A stretch of DNA of 10,944 nt, from the NCBI GenBank assembly GCA_910580195.1, contig CAJTWA010000073.1:1-10944 (forward strand), written 5' to 3'. Source of the DNA: an uncultured Lachnospiraceae bacterium (GTDB taxonomy: Bacteria; Bacillota; Clostridia; Lachnospirales; Lachnospiraceae). Both the position numbers and the translations under genes were made by a program. Below are positions 7,001 to 10,944 of this stretch, in pieces. The notes beneath the pieces are model-generated. The model had not been told where the DNA came from. It ran no database searches and saw only the letters and a program-made list of their open reading frames with translations. Numbering within the stretch: position 1 is the stretch's first letter; each line of letters starts with the position of its first letter.

Positions 7001-7423
7001 GTAGCTGCCGAAATAGACATAGCTCCAGTCTGTAGTGTCTGAACCGTCATCCTGCTTCGTGCAGTGGTGCACCGGGTTAGCCGGGGAACCTCCTGCTATG
7101 CTCAGGGGCTGCATGGTGTTTGTTTCTGCTGTTTCTTCTGTTTCCGTTGTTTCTGATATTTCTGCCGTTTCTGCTGTTTCTGTTATCTCTGTTGTTTCTG
7201 CTGTTTCTAGTATCCCTGATATTTCTTCTGTTGCTTCTGCTATTTCTTCTACTTCCGCTGTTTTTACTATTTCTTCTGTTTCTGTTGTTTCTGGTATTTC
7301 CGTTATCTCTGCTATTTCTGCCGTTTCTGCTGTTACCGGCATTGCCTGGGCCGTTACGGATATAGCGGCTGCAAGCAGCAGTGACAAAAATCTGCGCAGT
7401 GGTTTTGGTGTTTTCTTTTTCAT
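3152..7423 (-). CDS. large secreted multidomain protein with one DUF6273-like domain
   Basis: 1423 residues. The frame is open upstream to 7687, but the ATG at 7423-7421 has AAAGGAG 8 nt before it and begins a clear signal peptide (KKK..., LSLLLAAA, cut near AQA or VTA), so that start is chosen. Order: signal peptide 1-32; Thr/Glu linker 33-102; DUF6273-like domain 133-385 (WSYVYFGSYPQTE, YRYFKWERIKWRVL, WWLRSSG, PALHLNL); Ig/BIG-like domain about 405-508; unique region about 510-1000 without recognised family; a beta domain 1002-1135 (CPVDVYIYD, GEGTMAYTIEEY, VPL) of a type found in Firmicute surface proteins; Cys-rich CxxC modules 1136-1250; MBG-like 1254-1327; FN3-like, Lys-rich 1328-1423. 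No LPXTG or C-terminal membrane helix, so it is probably released or held non-covalently at the wall. Role is unknown; binding to a surface or glycan is an inference. It follows its paralogue after 227 bp. Confidence 0.9.
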   Translation of the reverse strand: MKKKTPKPLRRFLSLLLAAAISVTAQAMPVTAETAEIAEITEIPETTETEEIVKTAEVEEIAEATEEISGILETAETTEITETAETAEISETTETEETAETNTMQPLSIAGGSPANPVHHCTKQDDGSDTTDWSYVYFGSYPQTEVTGDALTPAITGAPYDGNGDAWVDGVKYRRISKSDTNNSSYFGNAQYRYFKWERIKWRVLRNDGSTLFLAADKGLDCKDYNETYASITWENCTLRSWLNKEFYGTAFSSSEQAAIVAQDVVNEDNPDYNTEGGNDTRDKVYLLSIGEVTNPEYGFCEDYSTYSASRRVQASDYAHARGASTDSGSYEGNSWWWLRSSGDGTSDAADVRGHGYVGGDGDYVDSSSRVCVPALHLNLSSNLWSMADDGTSGEGGNGGTPGESVSSFTMDAAASGTAGTSLTIPGKLSLFSSAEASAELLQAEIKKITWASSDFGIIDPSAIQCSGINSMDYRSASLLITVVPQKEGIVTLTGQASNGQTAVCKVTVGKSGAAGDSEGTELRHRTGTLQSVDLNTMKVTIDSQEYEVTESFNISGAYQILNGSGSKQVAVILANGRISRMDPIAELVEPQVSVAFRPASLRYQGGSFDKDKVTAAVTLSCGAKEPYWDSDLKGTEAESQSVTFTGFTITAEDSLEFRPSPFSSSKEYASSRSATLQFGQEQTVGQDMYLEKGYAPKNVKEALRVHVTAAAEGKTAETDAALFVANIDKQAELAEGKSSNELVTDAGNLIDKLGFALSDYPMGQAGYSKAQKDAVNAAVKTWIADILATQVLTEEAGDNSIWAEFCKEAGFSNAQRKDFLTKIASKAFQKVGIDISGITGSGSLIQWKNMSASTNIHLYQKDGKAYDTITVNLAFGSLAFTGSKACTGMGSIDYSIHTASGKVYDDLNVGEVTFADFQKFAAGVEKICQNEVKKIYNLDIAPNLDKGAGWIRKQVNGYTSSRIVEALTSDTASKILKKQYGSVSGNVYKIYTDMLAKSTKGSVHCPVDVYIYDSQGKLCGSIVNNQVDTDTGEVFLYCIGEEKFFELAGDDYSIKFVGSGEGTMAYTIEEYLGTELLRTINYENVPLSSQKQYTAVIPQTQLLDTEVYHLVSVEDAQMVLPVSDVRADLPDASVCQHIWNAGKETKKPTCTSKGTKSYTCTACGTTKTEETNPTGHQHTEMRNQKASTCSEAGYTGDKYCKDCKKVVETGKALGKSAHQYQTVTTKATCTKDGSIIKKCIICSNIASATTINKIKSVTLKKAKYVYNKKAKKPAVAVKDSKGKQIASKYYTITYKNNKKVGRAAVTIWLKGKYKGTITKTFQIVPKATKIANIAPTAKGFKVTWKKQKSSTTGYQIQYSTSKKFTKKTTKVRAVKKASATKLTIRKLKAKKKYYVRIRTYKTVKGKKYCSSWSKPRTVTTGR
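6269..7027 (-). other. DUF6273-like domain copy A
   Basis: Encodes residues 133-385 of the downstream protein. It matches copy C of the neighbouring protein most closely through the body (LDCKDYNET, ITWENCTLRSWLN, EFYGTAFSSSEQ), but the lead-in before it (SPANPVHHCTKQDDGSDTTD) is shared with copy B. The domain assignment rests on the repeated pattern YFGSYPQ...WRVL...WWLRS...PAL.L, which I associate with DUF6273; no database search was made. Confidence 0.75.
6317..6394 (-). other. hypervariable codon patch in domain copy A
   Basis: 26 codons immediately after WWLRSSG. Against the equivalent patch in copy C (8626-8703) there are 23 base differences: 10 at codon position 1, 9 at position 2 and 4 at position 3. 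The block directly after it on the coding strand, CGCGTGTGTGTGCCAGCTTT, is identical in both copies. Confidence 0.7.
7118..7327 (-). repeat. 9-bp periodic Thr/Glu-rich linker repeat, downstream gene
   Basis: Encodes residues 33-102, about 23 three-residue units of the form [T/I/V]-[A/T/S]-E (for example TAE, IAE, ITE, TTE), directly after the signal peptide. At DNA level it is a degenerate ACAGCAGAA-type 9-bp minisatellite. It is probably an extended acidic spacer that lifts the folded domains from the cell surface, and its length could change by slippage or recombination. Confidence 0.85.
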
Positions 7424-7431
7424 AAATGGTT

Positions 7432-7436
7432 CTCCT
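7432..7436 (-). promoter_or_regulatory. ribosome binding site that fixes the start at 7423
   Basis: The minus strand reads AAAGGAG, then an 8-nt spacer ending CATTT, then ATG. The upstream paralogue has the same arrangement (AGGAGG, spacer ending CATTT, ATG). This decides the start against the longer open frame reaching 7687, whose extra 88 codons do not resemble a leader. Confidence 0.85.
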
Positions 7437-7538
7437 TTCCTTCCGTTCCTTGTTTTGGTATTCTTTTTTCTTTTGTCAGGGCAAAATCCCCTCCTATCTG
7501 GCAATTTCTTATATTCCAAGATTTTGCCTTCTATAACC

Positions 7539-7576
7539 GCAGGAAGAACAGCTCTCTTTGATACTGTTCTTCCTGC
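7539..7576. repeat. perfect 13-bp inverted repeat in the gap between the two large genes
   Basis: GCAGGAAGAACAG at 7539-7551 is the exact reverse complement of 7564-7576, with a 12-nt loop. It lies in the 227-bp gap (7424-7650), 75 bp after the stop of the upstream gene. Neither side is followed by a T-run, so a classical terminator is not supported; it may be an operator, a processing or stability hairpin, or an attenuating structure between the paralogues. Confidence 0.7.
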
Positions 7577-7650
7577 ATAATTCTGAGGTTTTCGGATAAA
7601 GTTCTGCATACTTGCCATACTTTTGGCCTTTTTGTATGCACAAGGATGAA

Positions 7651-8517
7651 TTATCTGCCTGTCTTTACCGTTTTGGTTTTCGACCAACTGGAATAATAGT
7701 TCTTCCCTTTCATCGTCTTGTATGTCCGGATTCTGACGTAATATTTTTTCTTTGCTTTTAATTTTTTCACGGACAATTTTGTGGCAGATGATTTCTTCAC
7801 GGTTTTTGCCTTCGTTGCCTTCTTTGTAAATTTTTTATTGGTGGAATACTGGACTTGGTATCCCGTTGTGGATTCTGGCTGCTTTTTCCAAGCAACTTGG
7901 AACCCTTTTGCTGTGGCTACCACTTTTGTAATATTGGTTGGTTTGGGGACAATTTGAAACGTCTTGGTAACTGTCCCTTCGTAATTCCCTTTGAACCGGA
8001 TGGTTACGGCTGCTTTTCCGACTTTCTTATTATTCTTGTATGTTACGGTATAATACTTGGATGCAATCTGTTTCCCTTTGGAATCTTTGATTGTTACTGC
8101 CGGCTTTTGGGCTTTTTTATTATATACATATTTTACCTTGCCCAGCTTGACGGACTGGATTCTTCCTATGGCCGTGCTGGCGGCAGTTTCGCCGCAGACA
8201 GAGCATTTCTTTGTGATGCTGCCGGCTTTGGAAAGGGTTGCTTTTGCTGTAATGGTTGCATAGTTGTGGGCTGTCTTTTCCAATGCCTTTCCGGTTTCGA
8301 TGGTTTTTTTGCAGTCCATGCAATATTTATCCCCGGTATACCCTGCTTCACTGCATGTGGATGCTTTCTGGTTCCTCACTTCTGTGTGCTGATGGCCTGT
8401 GGGGGGAATTTCTTCGGTTTTTGTTTCACTGCAAGCGGTGCAGGTGTATGTTCTAGTTCCTTTTTCTGTGCAGGTTGGTTTCTTTGTTTCTTTTCCGGCG
8501 TCCCAAGTATGTTGGCA
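7651..8517 (-). repeat. C-terminal module block shared with the downstream paralogue
   Basis: Encodes residues 789-1076 of the upstream protein: Cys-rich modules, MBG-like domain and FN3-like domain. It is the partner of 3152-4018. A visible difference is the third Cys-rich module, where the first cysteine of the pattern (ATCTKDGS in the other copy) is replaced here (ATLSKAGS) while KKCSVCGE is kept. Confidence 0.85.
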
Positions 8518-10881
8518 TGTTTTCCCGCTGGTTCCACCATTTCCGCCTTCCCCGCTGGTTCCATCGTCTGTTTCAAACCAGAGATCGGAGGACAGATTTA
8601 TATGTAAAGCTGGCACACACACGCGATTACCATTGTAGACATAATTACCAGTCCTGTGGACGTAGCCGTTGTCATTGACATCCGCAGCAGTATTTGTATA
8701 GTTGCCCGGCGACCGCAGCCACCACTTACTGCTGCCCTTGTAACTGATACTAGTATTTATCCATCCTCCTCTTGCATGGGCATAATCGCTTGCCTGAACC
8801 CTGCGGCTGGCAGAATATGTACTACAATCCTCACAAAATCCATATTCTGGATTTATAACTTCCCCGATAGACAGCAAATACACGTTATCTCTGGTATCAT
8901 TCCCACCTTCTGTATGGTAATATGGATTATCCTCATTTCCCACATCCTGCACCACAATGGCTGCCTGCTCACTGCTGCTGAAGGCTGTTCCATAGAATTC
9001 TCTGTTCAGCCAGCTTCGGAGGGTGCAGTTCTCCCACGTTATGGATACAACTGTTTCATTATAATCTTTACAGTCCAACCCCTTATCTGCCGCTAAGAAC
9101 AACGTGCTCCCATCGTTCTTAAGCACCCGCCATTTTATCCGCTCCCATTTGAAATAGCGGTATTCGGCATCTCCAAAATAATCATCATATTTTGTATCGC
9201 TTTTGCTGATTCTGCGGTACTTTATGCCATCCACCCATGCATCCCCATCTCCATCATAAGAGGCATCCATAATGGCCGAAGTCAGAGCATCACCTGTAAC
9301 TTCTGTCTGTGGATAGCTGCCAAAATAAACATAACTCCAAGGCTTCTCCACCATCACCTCGCAGACGGCTGTCTGACCGTTTGAAGCCCTTCCCGTCACG
9401 GTCACAATCCCTGCCTTTTTGGGGACGGCTGTGATGAGCAGTGAAGTAGCACGGGAATACGTGGACTCGATTTTGGAACATTGGATGGAGGAAGGATCTA
9501 TGATTGCGGAATCACTGCTTGTCCAAGTAATTTTATCAATCTCTTTATCGAAAGATACTGCTGTGGCACAAAGCAATAAACTTCCAGAGATCCTTAGTGA
9601 TGTGCCAACTGTTCCTTCTGCAGAGCTTGCCATCCCAAAATTGCTGACATATTCCCCATCAGTGCCTCCGTCTCCTCCTTCCCCGCTGGTTCCATCATCT
9701 GTCATAGACCAGAGAGCTGAGGAAAGATTTATATGCAAAACTGGAACAAGCGCAGTACTATCTTCTTCAACAGTTCTACCTCCACTGCTGACACTGCCGT
9801 CACTATTGACTACAGCAGCAAAATTACTAGTGACGCCCGGTGACCTTAGCCACCAATAATTATCGCCTTTATAACTGTTACCATCATCTATAAAAGCTCC
9901 TCTCACATGGGCATAATCGCTTGCCTGAACCCTGCGGGAAACAGAATTTGTACTGGCACTCTCACAAAATCCATACTTTGGATTTTTCACTTCCGCAATA
10001 GAGAATAGATATATCTTATCTCTGGTGTCAATTCCTCCTGACGTACCGTAATCGGGGTTGTTCCAATTTTCCACATCCTGCGCTACAATAGCTTCCTGTT
10101 CACTGCTGCTGAAAGCCCTACCATAAAAAGCGTTTAAACCGTAGTACCGAAGATCACAATTCACCCAATTTTTAGGTGACACCAGCCCACTATATTCCCT
10201 ACAATCCAGCCCCTTGTCAGCCATTAAGAACAATGTGCTTCCATCATTCTGGAGTACCCGCCATTTTATCCGTTCCCATTTGAAATAACGGTATTGGGAA
10301 TCCCCAAAATAATCGCTATTGTTTGTATCGCTTTTGCTGATTCTGCGGTACTTTATGCCATCCACCCATGCGTCCCCACTCTTATTATAAGAGGCATTTT
10401 CAATTGCCAGGGTCAGGGCATCACCTATTATCTCTGTCTGCGGATAGCTGCCGAAATAGACATAACTCCAGTCTGTAGTGTCTGAGCCGTCATCCTGCTT
10501 CGTGCAGTGATGCACTGGGTTTGCCGGGGAACTTTCTGCTATGCCCAAGGGCTGGATGGTGCCTGTTTCCGCCATTTCTGCTTGTTCTGTTGCTTCTACT
10601 GTTCCTGCTATTTCTGCTGATTCTTCTGGTTCTGTTATCTCTGTCAGTTCTTCTAGTTCTGTTGCCTCTTTCGGTTCTTCTGGTTCTGTTGCCCCTATCA
10701 GTTGTTCTATTTCTGTTATCTCTGCCGATTCTTTTGATTCTGTTGCCCCTACGGTTTGTTCTGTTTCTGTTGTTTCTGCCGCATCCGCTGTTACTGGCAT
10801 TGCCTGCGCTGTTATGAATATAGTAGACACAAGTAGCAACGACAGAATTCTCCGCAGTATTTTTGATGTTTTCCCGTTCAT
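7651..10881 (-). CDS. large secreted multidomain protein with two DUF6273-like domains
   Basis: 1076 residues from the ATG at 10881-10879, with a strong AGGAGG site 7 nt upstream. Order: signal peptide 1-33 (LRRILSLLLVSTIFITAQA); Thr/Glu/Gln linker 34-108; DUF6273-like copy B 138-391; Ig/BIG-like domain about 410-504; DUF6273-like copy C 515-768, which follows the Ig-like domain directly (MVEKPWSYVYFG); Gly/Ser linker; Cys-rich modules with CxxC pairs 789-905; MBG-like 907-980; FN3-like, Lys-rich 981-1076 ending KTGR. No LPXTG signal or terminal membrane helix. The downstream gene is its paralogue. A TATAAA lies about 25 nt before the start codon but no good -35 box is seen. Family function is unknown to me; extracellular adhesion or ligand binding is inferred from the architecture only. 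Confidence 0.9.
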   Translation of the reverse strand: MNGKTSKILRRILSLLLVSTIFITAQAMPVTADAAETTETEQTVGATESKESAEITEIEQLIGATEPEEPKEATELEELTEITEPEESAEIAGTVEATEQAEMAETGTIQPLGIAESSPANPVHHCTKQDDGSDTTDWSYVYFGSYPQTEIIGDALTLAIENASYNKSGDAWVDGIKYRRISKSDTNNSDYFGDSQYRYFKWERIKWRVLQNDGSTLFLMADKGLDCREYSGLVSPKNWVNCDLRYYGLNAFYGRAFSSSEQEAIVAQDVENWNNPDYGTSGGIDTRDKIYLFSIAEVKNPKYGFCESASTNSVSRRVQASDYAHVRGAFIDDGNSYKGDNYWWLRSPGVTSNFAAVVNSDGSVSSGGRTVEEDSTALVPVLHINLSSALWSMTDDGTSGEGGDGGTDGEYVSNFGMASSAEGTVGTSLRISGSLLLCATAVSFDKEIDKITWTSSDSAIIDPSSIQCSKIESTYSRATSLLITAVPKKAGIVTVTGRASNGQTAVCEVMVEKPWSYVYFGSYPQTEVTGDALTSAIMDASYDGDGDAWVDGIKYRRISKSDTKYDDYFGDAEYRYFKWERIKWRVLKNDGSTLFLAADKGLDCKDYNETVVSITWENCTLRSWLNREFYGTAFSSSEQAAIVVQDVGNEDNPYYHTEGGNDTRDNVYLLSIGEVINPEYGFCEDCSTYSASRRVQASDYAHARGGWINTSISYKGSSKWWLRSPGNYTNTAADVNDNGYVHRTGNYVYNGNRVCVPALHINLSSDLWFETDDGTSGEGGNGGTSGKTCQHTWDAGKETKKPTCTEKGTRTYTCTACSETKTEEIPPTGHQHTEVRNQKASTCSEAGYTGDKYCMDCKKTIETGKALEKTAHNYATITAKATLSKAGSITKKCSVCGETAASTAIGRIQSVKLGKVKYVYNKKAQKPAVTIKDSKGKQIASKYYTVTYKNNKKVGKAAVTIRFKGNYEGTVTKTFQIVPKPTNITKVVATAKGFQVAWKKQPESTTGYQVQYSTNKKFTKKATKAKTVKKSSATKLSVKKLKAKKKYYVRIRTYKTMKGKNYYSSWSKTKTVKTGR
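8578..9339 (-). other. DUF6273-like domain copy C
   Basis: Encodes residues 515-768 of the upstream protein. It is the closest relative in the window of copy A in the other gene: roughly 5 base differences over about 110 nt just upstream of the WWLRS motif, and a run of 20 identical bases just downstream of the variable patch. It is more distant from copy B of its own protein. Confidence 0.75.
8626..8703 (-). other. hypervariable codon patch in domain copy C
   Basis: 26 codons after WWLRSPG, rich in AAT and AAC codons (Asn at seven positions, plus ACT, TAT and TAC). It is the counterpart of 6317-6394. Of the 19 first- or second-position differences between the two patches, 16 have adenine in one of the two copies, most often this one. 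Confidence 0.7.
9709..10470 (-). other. DUF6273-like domain copy B
   Basis: Encodes residues 138-391 of the upstream protein. It keeps the domain frame (WSYVYFGSYPQTE, YRYFKWERIKWRVL, RRVQASDYAH, WWLRSPG) but is diverged from A and C in the middle (REYSGLVSPKNWVNCDLRYYG) and in the patch after WWLRSPG (9754-9834). The end reads ALVPVLHINL rather than RVCVPALH.NL. Confidence 0.75.
10558..10782 (-). repeat. Thr/Glu-rich periodic linker repeat, upstream gene
   Basis: Encodes residues 34-108, mostly three-residue units with Glu in third place (TTE, ATE, SAE, ITE, PEE). A longer internal repeat is visible, since EQTVGATE and EQLIGATE recur with similar following units. It corresponds to the linker of the downstream paralogue but has more Gln, Gly and Pro, so the two arrays have evolved separately. 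Confidence 0.8.
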
Positions 10882-10888
10882 AAATGAT

Positions 10889-10894
10889 CCTCCT
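10889..10894 (-). promoter_or_regulatory. AGGAGG ribosome binding site of the upstream large gene
   Basis: A perfect AGGAGG on the minus strand, 7 nt before the ATG at 10881. The spacer ends in CATTT as in the paralogue. It confirms the signal-peptide start. Confidence 0.85.
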
Positions 10895-10944
10895 CGTATA
10901 ATAAGTTTATAAGCAAGAAAAACAGCTTACAGACTTATTCTTTT

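Noticed and set aside
7539..7576. Rho-independent terminator for the upstream large gene
   Set aside because: The stem is perfect but not followed by a T-run on the minus strand (GGTTATAGAAGG follows).
7035..7580. plus-strand Ser/Val-rich and Leu/Phe-rich ORFs opposite the linker and signal peptide (also 10521-10912)
   Set aside because: They are antisense readings of the 9-bp repeats; apparent membrane-like runs come from the complement of GAA/ACA codons.
7424..7687. 88-codon open extension upstream of the downstream large gene, reaching into the end of the upstream gene
   Set aside because: The ATG at 7423 has an excellent ribosome site and starts a signal peptide matching that of the paralogue. 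The extension is basic, has no leader features and overlaps the other gene's stop.
7855..8607. 250-codon plus-strand ORF rich in Cys, Phe and Gly
   Set aside because: It is the complement of the Cys-rich and Lys-rich C-terminal modules, which are supported by conservation with the paralogue on the minus strand.

Overview
The window looks like chromosome of a gut-type Firmicute, most likely Lachnospiraceae/Clostridia. The evidence is strong AGGAGG-type ribosome sites, large secreted proteins built from DUF6273-like, Cys-rich and Lys-rich beta modules, and an Rpn-family nuclease of the kind common in that group. The assignment rests on gene style only; no rRNA or marker gene is present.

Left part (1-1248, + strand): the 3' end of one Rpn/PDDEXK_2 nuclease gene is followed by a complete second copy. 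The two are separated by a degenerate ~62-bp tandem repeat. The complete gene carries four GEAR tetrapeptide repeats near its C-terminus, next to an internal in-frame ATG. This is the layout described for Rpn genes-within-genes, where the small C-terminal product acts as antitoxin. Between this gene and the next, converging unit lies a long imperfect hairpin (1341-1421).

Middle (1524-2742, - strand): three small overlapping genes, apparently translationally coupled (34-nt overlap, then a TAATG junction). Their function is not recognised; the last has a segment resembling the cytoplasmic part of MotA. Upstream of them, 2743-3151 is non-coding and holds four and a half copies of a 27-bp tandem repeat.

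Right part (3152-10881, - strand): two large paralogous secreted proteins in tandem, transcribed 10881->7651 and then 7423->3152. Each has a signal peptide, a Thr/Glu-rich 9-bp-repeat linker, DUF6273-like WWLRS domain(s), an Ig-like domain, Cys-rich modules, an MBG-like domain and a terminal FN3-like domain. The downstream protein replaces the second DUF6273-like domain with a unique region of about 600 residues. No LPXTG signal or C-terminal membrane anchor is seen.

The most interesting signal is in the DUF6273-like domains. A ~78-nt patch just 3' of the WWLRS motif differs between otherwise very similar copies almost only at first and second codon positions, mostly with adenine in one copy, and is followed by a perfectly conserved 20-nt block. 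That is how a variable region of a diversity-generating retroelement would look. No reverse transcriptase or template repeat lies in the window, so this remains a hypothesis.
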